From positions 1-21,071 of the forward strand of contig CANQZP010000017.1 in NCBI GenBank assembly GCA_947628395.1: 21,071 nucleotides of DNA, given 5' to 3'. Within the stretch, counting starts at the first letter, position 1; every line of letters starts with the position of its first letter. The translations under genes were made by a program, and so were the position numbers. This stretch comes from an uncultured Clostridia bacterium (GTDB lineage Bacteria; Bacillota; Clostridia; TANB77; CAG-508). A model generated the notes under the pieces. The model was not told where the DNA came from. It saw only the letters and a program-made list of their open reading frames with translations, and ran no database searches. Positions 6,945-12,765 of the stretch are shown one piece after another.

Positions 6945-6975
6945 AAGGGCGTTTTATATAAATGCTCTTATTTTT
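6945..6975 (+). terminator. Terminator after rpmE
   Basis: AAGGGCGTTT (6945-6954) pairs with AAATGCTCTT (6960-6969) with two G-U pairs and a five-base loop, then ATTTTT. It is a moderate rho-independent terminator. Confidence 0.6.
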
Positions 6976-7016
6976 ATTGTATCAAAAAATTATTTTGAAA
7001 GGAGTTTTGAAATAAT

Positions 7017-7397
7017 ATGGAAGAACAGATAAAGATGGCTTTAGAGGTTAGAAATTTAGCACATGCTAAAAAGTATAAGGTTGGTGCTGTTTTAAAGACT
7101 AAAAGTGGGAAATTATATACTGGTTGTAATGTTGATAATCAGGGAATTCAATCTATTTGTGCTGAGCGTACAGCTTTTGTAAAGGCTATTTCAGAAGGTG
7201 AGAGTGAATTTGAGTCTATTTTAATTGTAGGTGGAAATATTAATAAAGATAAATTAGATAGGTGTTTACCTTGTGGATATTGTAGGCAGTTTATGAGTGA
7301 ATTTGTGAATGATGATTTTAAGATTTTTTGTTATGATGGTAATGAAGTTTTTGAATATACAATGGGGGAGTTATTGCCTAATTCGTTTAAATTATAG
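7017..7397 (+). CDS. Cytidine deaminase family protein (divergent)
   Basis: The protein has 126 residues, the size of homotetrameric cytidine deaminases, zinc enzymes that convert cytidine or deoxycytidine to uridine forms in pyrimidine salvage. The zinc and proton-shuttle motif is CAE (C48, E50), and PCGYC supplies C86 and C89. FKVGA-type structure is present as YKVGAVL. Two differences from the common enzyme stand out: the usual PYS before KVGA is missing, and the ribose-binding N-x-E motif reads NVD at 38-40. Substrate preference may therefore differ, for example toward other aminopyrimidine nucleosides, but this is inference. The GGAG site (7001-7004) is 12 bases upstream, a long spacing; no better start exists. 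There is no clear operon partner. Confidence 0.85.
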   Translation: MEEQIKMALEVRNLAHAKKYKVGAVLKTKSGKLYTGCNVDNQGIQSICAERTAFVKAISEGESEFESILIVGGNINKDKLDRCLPCGYCRQFMSEFVNDDFKIFCYDGNEVFEYTMGELLPNSFKL

Positions 7398-7445
7398 ACT
7401 ATTTCGTCCTTTCTGGTTTAAGCCACAGTTTCTTATTATATAGTG

Positions 7446-7474
7446 TTGTAAATTAACATAAGCTGTGATATAAT
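7446..7474 (+). promoter_or_regulatory. Promoter of the first ankyrin gene
   Basis: TTGTAA (7446-7451) and TATAAT (7469-7474) are separated by 17 bases, with a TG two bases before the -10 (extended -10 type). The -10, leader and ribosome binding site are repeated almost base for base 1290 bases downstream. Confidence 0.7.
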
Positions 7475-7527
7475 GCAAGTGTTACTATTTATAATAATTA
7501 CATTCTATTAATAAGGAGGTAAAAGAT

Positions 7528-8607
7528 ATGAATGAAAAAAGAGTACGGATGTTATTATCAAAATTAACTGACAAAGATGAAAAAATTATTTTTAACTATT
7601 GGAAAGAAGCAATTGAAATGGAATCACCTATTATGGTCGAAATCCTTATAGGGTTAGGATTCGGAAAAATTGATATTGTTAATTCAGTATTAGTGAATGC
7701 TTTGAAAACAGGTAATGCAGAGATAGTTAGGTCATTAATAAAAGCAGGAGCAGATGTGACTGCTAACAATAACTATGCAATAAGGATTGCTTCAGAGAAT
7801 GGTTATGCCGATGTTGTCAGGTTATTGATAAAGGAAGGAGCAGATGTAACAGCTGAAGATAACTATGCAATAATGATTGCTTCAGAGAATGGTTATGCTG
7901 ATGTTGTAAAGTTATTGATAGAAGCTGGAGCAGACGTAACAGCTAGAAATAACTTTGCAATAAAGATTGCTTCAAAAAATGGCTATGTGGAGGTAGTTAG
8001 ATTATTAATAAAAGCTGGGGCAGATGTAACTACTGATGATCGTGATTTTGTAGTTGTAACTCATGACGATAACTATCCAATAAGGATTGCTTCGAGATAT
8101 GGTCATGCTGATGTCGTAAAGGTATTAATCGAAGCAGGCGCAGACATGACTGCTAATGATAACGAGGCAATAAAAGTTGCATCATACTATGGTCATGAAG
8201 ATGTTGTAAAGGTATTGATTGGAGAAGGGGTAGATGTAACTGTCAGTGATAATTATCCAATAAAGAATGCTTCACGAAATGGTCATGCCAAAGTAGTTAG
8301 ATTATTGATAAAAGCAGGGGCAGATGCAACTGTTGATTTAAACTGTCCACTAAGGTATGCTTCACAAAATGGTCATGCTGAAGTAGTTAAGGTATTGATA
8401 GAAGCTGGAGTGGATGTTAATTATTGGGATAGTTGTGCAATAAGACTGGCTTCTGAAGGTGGAAAGACTGAAGTAGTTAGGTTATTAATCAAAGAGGGAG
8501 CAGACGTAACTACCCATGATAACTATGCAATAAAACATGCTTTACAAAATGGTCATGACAAAGTAGTTAGATTATTGATAAAAGCGGGAGCAAGATGCAC
8601 GTGCTAA
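7528..8607 (+). CDS. Ankyrin-repeat protein 1 (about ten 30-residue units)
   Basis: The protein has 359 residues with no signal peptide or membrane helix, so it is probably cytoplasmic. An N-terminal helical segment (1-50, starting MNEKRVRMLLSKLTD) is shared with the second copy. Ten ankyrin units follow. Most repeat every 30 residues (90 bases), for example NYAIRIASENGYADVVRLL followed by IKEGADVTAED. The usual TPLH is replaced by YAI, a form known to me from mimivirus-type ankyrin proteins. Between units 4 and 5 there is a ten-residue insertion (RDFVVVTHDD). The last unit ends abruptly as GARCTC. Compared with the other units (GADVT) one extra A near 8592 shifts the frame, and the C-terminal cap seen in copy 2 is missing. 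A partner protein is expected, but none can be named. The start ATG at 7528 has AAGGAGG at 7513-7519. Confidence 0.9.
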   Translation: MNEKRVRMLLSKLTDKDEKIIFNYWKEAIEMESPIMVEILIGLGFGKIDIVNSVLVNALKTGNAEIVRSLIKAGADVTANNNYAIRIASENGYADVVRLLIKEGADVTAEDNYAIMIASENGYADVVKLLIEAGADVTARNNFAIKIASKNGYVEVVRLLIKAGADVTTDDRDFVVVTHDDNYPIRIASRYGHADVVKVLIEAGADMTANDNEAIKVASYYGHEDVVKVLIGEGVDVTVSDNYPIKNASRNGHAKVVRLLIKAGADATVDLNCPLRYASQNGHAEVVKVLIEAGVDVNYWDSCAIRLASEGGKTEVVRLLIKEGADVTTHDNYAIKHALQNGHDKVVRLLIKAGARCTC

Positions 8608-8650
8608 GATTTGTTCATAAGTATTTAGTCAAGTAGAAAAAATACAAAGT

Positions 8651-8687
8651 AAGAGGTAGGTTGAGTTTATAGCCTACCTCTTTTTTT
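8651..8687 (+). terminator. Terminator of the first ankyrin gene
   Basis: AAGAGGTAGG (8651-8660) pairs perfectly with CCTACCTCTT (8673-8682), followed by a run of seven T. A strong rho-independent terminator, copied after the second gene. Confidence 0.9.
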
Positions 8688-8705
8688 GCAAATTCTTCGA
8701 AAGAG

Positions 8706-8730
8706 CGGGCGATAAAAATTGCTACTACTA
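8706..8730. repeat. Degenerate copy of the GTAGGGGCGA palindrome
   Basis: CGGGCGA (8706-8712) keeps the left arm, but the matching TCGCCC arm is replaced by AT-rich sequence ending in CTACTACTATAG. In the second duplicate the same place carries an intact palindrome, so this copy decayed after or during the duplication. Confidence 0.6.
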
Positions 8731-8735
8731 TAGTA

Positions 8736-8764
8736 TTGAAAATTAACATAAGCTGTGATATAAT
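8736..8764 (+). promoter_or_regulatory. Promoter of the second ankyrin gene
   Basis: TTGAAA (8736-8741) and TATAAT (8759-8764) are separated by 17 bases with the same TGA before the -10 as in the first copy. The -35 differs by one base (TTGTAA versus TTGAAA) and is closer to consensus here. Confidence 0.75.
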
Positions 8765-8816
8765 GCAATTGTTACTATTTATATAATTACATTCTATTAA
8801 TAAGGAGGTAAAAAAC

Positions 8817-9686
8817 ATGAATGAAAAAAGAGTACGGAAGTTATTATCAAGGTTAACTGACAAAGAAAAGGAATTTTTTGATAACTGTTGTCTAAATGCA
8901 ATTCAATACGGATTACCTACTGCGGTTGAAGTTCTTGGAAAGTTAGGTTTTGGAAAAATTGATGAGATTAATTCAGAATTAGTTAAAGCTTCGGGTTCAG
9001 GAAATGTAGAGATGGTTAAGGTATTGATAAAGGTAGGAGGAGATGTAACTTTTCGAGATAACTTGGCAATAAAACATGCTTCAGAAAATGGCCATCCAGA
9101 TGTTGTAAGGGTATTAATCAAAGCAGGAGCAGATGTAACTGCTGGTGATAACTATGCAATACAGAAGGCTTCATCCAAGGGTTATGCTGATGTTGTAAAG
9201 TTATTGATAAAAGCAGGCGCAGACGTGACTGCTAATGATAACTATGCAATACGGGTGGCTTCATGCAAGGGTTATGCTGATGTTGTAAAGTTATTAATAG
9301 AAGCAGGAGCAGATGTGACTGCTAATGATAACGATGCAATACAGGTGGCTTCAATGAATGGTCATGCTAAAGTAGTTAGATTATTAATAGAAGCAGGAGC
9401 AGATATATCTGTTGATGATGATGCTCCACTAAGGTATGCTTCACAGGAGGGCCATGATGAAGTAGTTAAGTTATTGATAGAAAATGGAGCAAATGTTACT
9501 TATAGGAATAATATTGAAGTAAGAATTGCTTCAGAAAGAGGTTATGCAAATGTTGTAAAGTTATTAATAGAAGCAGGATTAGATGTAACTGATAATAAGT
9601 GTGCAAGCATAGTGGCTTTTGAAAATAACCATGTAGATGTATTAGAGGTATTAAAAAAAGCAGGTGTAGAACCTTTAAGCTTATAA
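8817..9686 (+). CDS. Ankyrin-repeat protein 2 (about eight 30-residue units)
   Basis: The protein has 289 residues and is a paralogue of the gene just upstream, beginning MNEKRVRKLLSRLTDKEKEFF. After the N-terminal segment come eight ankyrin units with a strict 30-residue period in the middle (for example NYAIRVASCKGYADVVKLL then IEAGADVTAND). The last unit (ASIVAFENNHVDVLEVLKKAG) is divergent and ends in VEPLSL, as expected of a capping repeat, so this copy looks complete. PLRYASQEGH matches PLRYASQNGH of copy 1, showing that copy 1 has two extra units before this point. The start ATG at 8817 has AAGGAGG at 8802-8808. It has no signal peptide. Function is unknown beyond protein binding. Confidence 0.92.
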   Translation: MNEKRVRKLLSRLTDKEKEFFDNCCLNAIQYGLPTAVEVLGKLGFGKIDEINSELVKASGSGNVEMVKVLIKVGGDVTFRDNLAIKHASENGHPDVVRVLIKAGADVTAGDNYAIQKASSKGYADVVKLLIKAGADVTANDNYAIRVASCKGYADVVKLLIEAGADVTANDNDAIQVASMNGHAKVVRLLIEAGADISVDDDAPLRYASQEGHDEVVKLLIENGANVTYRNNIEVRIASERGYANVVKLLIEAGLDVTDNKCASIVAFENNHVDVLEVLKKAGVEPLSL

Positions 9687-9758
9687 ACGAGCAAAAAGAA
9701 ATTGGAGTAGTGCTAAGATTCATTCAGAAGTATTTAATTGAGTAAAAAAATACAAGGA

Positions 9759-9795
9759 AAGAGGTAGGTTTAGTTTATAGCCTACCTCTTTTTTT
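9759..9795 (+). terminator. Terminator of the second ankyrin gene
   Basis: AAGAGGTAGG (9759-9768) and CCTACCTCTT (9781-9790) form the same stem as at 8651-8682, followed by seven T. On the minus strand the stem is followed by a looser T-rich stretch and may also stop transcription coming from the ger operon. Confidence 0.9.
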
Positions 9796-9814
9796 AGTAA
9801 ATTCTTCGAAGGAG

Positions 9815-9838
9815 CGGGCGACTACTAGTCGCCCCTAC
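9815..9838. repeat. Intact palindrome of the GTAGGGGCGA family
   Basis: CGGGCGACTA and TAGTCGCCCCTAC form a near-perfect palindrome. It lies between the convergent second ankyrin gene and the ger operon and could block read-through on either strand, although no T tract follows. Confidence 0.8.
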
Positions 9839-9907
9839 AGAAATTTTTAAGACAAAGGTGATGGAGAATTTTAGACAAATAACTCTGTCCTTCTGCCTGA
9901 AAAATAT

Positions 9908-10063
9908 TTACATATATATTCCTATATTAGGTAATATTAGTCCGATTGTAGCAATTACAAATATTGTAACTGCTGCAATTTTATTTTCTTTATATTCATA
10001 TATCCCATAAGAAATTGTTCTTATAAAAATATAAATTGATAAAAGCGTAAATATAAAATTCAT
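9908..10063 (-). CDS. Small two-helix membrane protein at the end of the ger operon, candidate receptor D subunit
   Basis: An open frame of 51 codons begins at ATG 10063 on the minus strand. AGGAG (10070-10074) lies six bases upstream and the gerC stop only 14 bases away, so translation is probably coupled to gerC. The peptide begins MNFIFTLLSIYIFIRTISYG and has two hydrophobic helices (about 2-18 and 29-48) joined by a short charged turn (EYKENK). Small two-helix D subunits are reported beside germinant-receptor operons of Bacillus and modulate receptor output. Size, topology and place fit, but they are usually somewhat longer (about 75 residues) and I cannot show homology. Confidence 0.65.
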   Translation of the reverse strand: MNFIFTLLSIYIFIRTISYGIYEYKENKIAAVTIFVIATIGLILPNIGIYM

Positions 10064-10077
10064 ATTTTTCTCCTAAA

Positions 10078-11211
10078 TTAATGTTTTCTAAATAAATAAC
10101 TAGATTCTATTACAGAATTTATTTTTATATCAAATTCAGAATTAGGATAGAATTTATCCCAGTCTACTCTAGAGCTATATTCATCCATAGTTAAGAATTG
10201 TTTTCTTAAAGCTCCTTCGAACCCTATAACATCACTATTAAAGTCTTTTGAAGTTTTATATAAATAATTTCTAATAGATGTAGTTAAGAAAGTATTTAAT
10301 GCTTCATTAATTTTATCTAATTCTTCTTCTGAAGTGTAGTCATCATTTGTAGTTTGGCTAGAAGATATTCTAGCTTCTACGAAAATATTGCAAGTTATAT
10401 GTGGTGTGTCTCCTTGTAAATCTACTTTAAAATCACTATTTTTTGCAAGTGATAAATTAGCTGTCATATTTTTTCCTTCTTCAAATGGGTTTGGAAATAA
10501 AACTGAGCACGTTTCTAGTTTGTTTTTTAATATATTATGAGAAATTGATTCTGTTCCTGTTAAAATTCCTACTAATTTAGAACGTTTGAAAACTGCTATT
10601 CCTAGAATTTCTGCTTTTTCTTTTGTGTTTCCAACATATATTCCTGTTGGATTTTTTATATCATATCTTAGAGTAGAGTAGAAATCATATAGTAGTGATT
10701 CTGTTGTATAGCTTGATGATAGGCTAGATTTTATAGTTGCTGTATATATTCCTGATGAAAAATCTGGAGAGTTTGCAACTGTGTTCATAAAATCTTCGCA
10801 TTTGTTTTTACTTATAAATAAATGACAAGTAGGACGAAGTTCTGTATTGTTAGATAAGTTTAATACAAAAGGTTCTATTCCTTCTTTGGCTAATTCTTCT
10901 GAAATAATTACTGCTGTACAGTGTGATAAATTTATTTTTTTGTCTATAGAATTGTTGAGTGTACTAAGGCCAGTGTCGAAGGTTGGACATTCTATGCTTA
11001 AATTTTCTGGTTCTGTTCCATTGCTTTCTTTATCTTTTGGTTTGGCTATTTGAAGTGTTAGTTTTATATTGTCAGGGTTGGTTTCTGATTTGTCTATTCC
11101 TATTGCGATTACATAGGCTAAGTCTTCGATTCCTTCTACGTCATAAGAGCCCATGAAGGCTACTATTACGAATAATATTAGCAGTAGTGATATAATTCTT
11201 TTTTTTGTCAT
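10078..11211 (-). CDS. Spore germination protein of the GerC family, without lipobox cysteine
   Basis: The protein has 377 residues, normal for the C subunit of a GerA-type germinant receptor, located on the outer face of the spore inner membrane. Family features are the N-terminal IEDLAYVIAIGIDKS, the mid-protein YDIKNPTGIYVG and EILGIAVFKRSKLVGILTGTES, and the C-terminal WDKFYPNSEFDIKINSVIES. C subunits normally are lipoproteins with a cysteine after the signal helix (LxGCWD or LxGCYD). Here the signal helix (1-20) is followed by GSYD, with serine 22 (codon TCT) in place of cysteine. It may therefore be held by an uncleaved helix, or lipidation may be lost. The start at 11211 has AAAGGA seven bases upstream. 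It is the third gene of the minus-strand ger operon. Confidence 0.93.
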   Translation of the reverse strand: MTKKRIISLLLILFVIVAFMGSYDVEGIEDLAYVIAIGIDKSETNPDNIKLTLQIAKPKDKESNGTEPENLSIECPTFDTGLSTLNNSIDKKINLSHCTAVIISEELAKEGIEPFVLNLSNNTELRPTCHLFISKNKCEDFMNTVANSPDFSSGIYTATIKSSLSSSYTTESLLYDFYSTLRYDIKNPTGIYVGNTKEKAEILGIAVFKRSKLVGILTGTESISHNILKNKLETCSVLFPNPFEEGKNMTANLSLAKNSDFKVDLQGDTPHITCNIFVEARISSSQTTNDDYTSEEELDKINEALNTFLTTSIRNYLYKTSKDFNSDVIGFEGALRKQFLTMDEYSSRVDWDKFYPNSEFDIKINSVIESSYLFRKH

Positions 11212-11239
11212 TTTTTAATCCTTTCTTTTTTGATTTTTT

Positions 11240-11292
11240 CGGGCGATTAATAATAGCCCCTACAGTCTGATACAAGTATTGATAAAATTTAA
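11240..11292. repeat. Extended copy of the dispersed palindrome (gerB-gerC gap, copy A)
   Basis: CGGGCGATTAATAA with TAGCCCCTAC (11240-11263) is followed by the family's tail GTCTGATACAAG, then TATTGATAAAATTTAA. One base of the right arm is changed (TAGCCCC for TCGCCCC). Confidence 0.8.
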
Positions 11293-11315
11293 TATATTAG
11301 GTGCTATTTTAAGAA

Positions 11316-11368
11316 CGGGCGATTAATAATCGCCCCTACGGTTTGACACGGTGATTGATAAAATTTAA
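11316..11368. repeat. Extended copy of the dispersed palindrome (gerB-gerC gap, copy B)
   Basis: CGGGCGATTAA and TAATCGCCCCTAC (11316-11339) form an intact palindrome and are followed by the tail GTTTGACACGG, then TGATTGATAAAATTTAA. It starts 76 bases after copy A in the same orientation. Confidence 0.85.
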
Positions 11369-11376
11369 GGTATTAT

Positions 11377-11409
11377 TACGGTTTAACGCGGGTGTCGATA
11401 AGATTCAAG
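11377..11409. repeat. Tail-only copy of the dispersed repeat (gerB-gerC gap, copy C)
   Basis: TACGGTTTAACGCGGGTGTC followed by GATAAGATTCAAG corresponds to the tail of copies A and B without the GGGCGA palindrome. It ends just downstream of the gerB stop codon (11416-11418). Confidence 0.65.
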
Positions 11410-11415
11410 ATATTG

Positions 11416-12537
11416 TTATGTTTTGACTTGGTTATTTGGTGCGGGTGATTTTTTAAAAAATTTCTTTTTAATATTTGCTAAAAGCATAATAATTGTACTT
11501 ATTCCGAATACAAATATAATTAAATAGTATTTATAAATAACATCTTCTATGAATGAGAGCAAGTTTGAATCTTTCAGTAATAGGGTGATTCCTAGAATTA
11601 TTGAACATAGAGAAAATGATAATTCTGTATGTTCAGTTGCATGTGTTAATTTTTTAAATATATTTAATATAAACATAAGTGCAATGCTTAAATATGAAAA
11701 TGCGGATATTATCCAAAGGTATATAAATAGTGCGTCTGCTCTTTGGATAAATTCTCCAAATTCTACAAGTCTAACTAATATATATACTGATAATAATTCT
11801 TCACTGTGTGTTATAAATGGAAATACTAATAAAAGTGCTCCTACTACAATAAATAAGAATAGTGTTGATAAAATGATAAATGTAATTCCTATTGATTTTA
11901 AATCTTTTTTATTTTTTAACAATGGTGATGTGAAAAATAGGTAAGCAATTCCACTAAAGGCAAATATATTGGAGATTCCATCTACAAAAGTATTTTTTAT
12001 ATTATTTCCTAAAATAGGGTAAAGGCTAGATGGTGAGATATAATTGCTGATTCCAAATAGGATGAATACTATACTTGCAAATATGAATGGTAATATTATA
12101 AAGTTAGTTTTTATTATTGATTTGAAGCCAAATTTATTTGCAAATCCTATGGCAATTAGGAAAAATCCAGTTATATAGATGTAGGGAGAGTTTTCGAAAT
12201 ATACTACTTTTAGTAGTTCTGTAAATCTGATTATTACTGTGCAAATTACGATTCCGAATAAAATGATATATCCTATACCTACTATTGTTTTTAGTATTTT
12301 TCCTCCGATGTATTCTGATACGTCTATTATGTCTTCATTTGGGAAGTTTTTGAATAGTTTTACTATTAGTATTACTAGTATTAGTGCTAGTGCTCCTACG
12401 AATATGATGTTTACGAGTGAGCCTGTTCCGGTTAGTCTTATTATTGATTTTGGAACGTTTAGGATTATTTTGTTAATCATTACTATTAGAATTAAAAAGA
12501 TGGCTTCTAGTTTACTTATTTTGTAGTCTGAGTTCAT
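11416..12537 (-). CDS. Spore germination protein of the GerB family
   Basis: The B subunit of GerA-type receptors is an inner-membrane protein of the APC amino-acid transporter superfamily and is thought to bind germinants. The protein has 373 residues from MNSDYKISKLEAIFLILIV and about ten hydrophobic helices, with little soluble sequence. Typical features are the LSxxEA-like N-terminus (ISKLEAIF), YISPSSLYPILG in the middle and the block VRLVEFGEFIQRADALFIYLW. The frame extends upstream to an ATG at 12597 inside the repeats, but the ATG at 12537 has AAAGGA ten bases upstream and gives the family N-terminus, so 12537 is chosen. It lies between gerA and gerC on the minus strand; repeats fill both gaps. 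Confidence 0.94.
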   Translation of the reverse strand: MNSDYKISKLEAIFLILIVMINKIILNVPKSIIRLTGTGSLVNIIFVGALALILVILIVKLFKNFPNEDIIDVSEYIGGKILKTIVGIGYIILFGIVICTVIIRFTELLKVVYFENSPYIYITGFFLIAIGFANKFGFKSIIKTNFIILPFIFASIVFILFGISNYISPSSLYPILGNNIKNTFVDGISNIFAFSGIAYLFFTSPLLKNKKDLKSIGITFIILSTLFLFIVVGALLLVFPFITHSEELLSVYILVRLVEFGEFIQRADALFIYLWIISAFSYLSIALMFILNIFKKLTHATEHTELSFSLCSIILGITLLLKDSNLLSFIEDVIYKYYLIIFVFGISTIIMLLANIKKKFFKKSPAPNNQVKT

Positions 12538-12583
12538 AATTATATTTTCCTTTCTGGGCAAAAATATATTGAATTTATATTGA

Positions 12584-12634
12584 CATGTAGAGGACATGTA
12601 GGGGCGACATGTAGGGGCGACTAGTAGTCGCCCG
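12584..12634. repeat. Palindrome copy with tandem half-repeats upstream of gerB
   Basis: An intact palindrome, GTAGGGGCGACTA with TAGTCGCCCG, lies at 12611-12634 in the opposite orientation to the other ger copies. Its left end is repeated in tandem: CATGTAGAGGA (12584-12594), CATGTAGGGGCGA (12595-12607) and CATGTAGGGGCGA (12608-12620). This suggests slippage or local duplication at one edge of the element. Confidence 0.8.
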
Positions 12635-12714
12635 TTTCCCTCAAAGACAATCAGTAATTACATTACTGTTTTTTCTGAAGATGAGCAATATTATTTCGCA
12701 TTTTCTTCGAAGAA

Positions 12715-12765
12715 CGGGCGATTGATAATCGCCCCTACGGTCTGACACGAGTATCGATAAAATTT
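12715..12765. repeat. Extended copy of the dispersed palindrome at the gerA stop codon
   Basis: CGGGCGATTGA and TAATCGCCCCTAC (12715-12738) are followed by the tail GTCTGACACGAG, then TATCGATAAAATTTA, which runs into the gerA stop codon (12764-12766). It is preceded by TTCTTCGAAGAA, which also precedes the copies after the ankyrin genes, so the element may extend in that direction too. Confidence 0.85.

Larger units (their letters stand above)
7446..9838 (+). repeat. Tandem duplication of a complete ankyrin-gene transcription unit
   Basis: Two units lie head to tail: 7446-8730 and 8736-9838. Each has promoter, roughly 50-base leader with AAGGAGG, ankyrin gene beginning MNEKRVR, a terminator built on AAGAGGTAGG/CCTACCTCTT, the motif ATTCTTCGAA and a GCGGGCGA palindrome copy. 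Leaders and 3' flanks are near-identical, while the gene bodies differ in repeat number (10 versus 8). The second palindrome is intact; the first (8706-8730) has lost its right arm. Confidence 0.85.

Noticed and set aside
7528..9686. Regular 90-base periodic repeats, CRISPR-like at first sight
   Set aside because: The repeats are in frame, encode ankyrin units and have no constant repeat/variable spacer structure.
12538..12597. Upstream extension of GerB to an ATG at 12597
   Set aside because: The extension translates repeat and leader sequence; ATG 12537 has a ribosome binding site and gives the family N-terminus.
12652..12674. CAGTAAT-TAC-ATTACTG hairpin followed by TTTTTT on the plus strand
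   Set aside because: It looks like a terminator, but no plus-strand transcript is expected inside the minus-strand ger operon and the stem is short and AT-rich.
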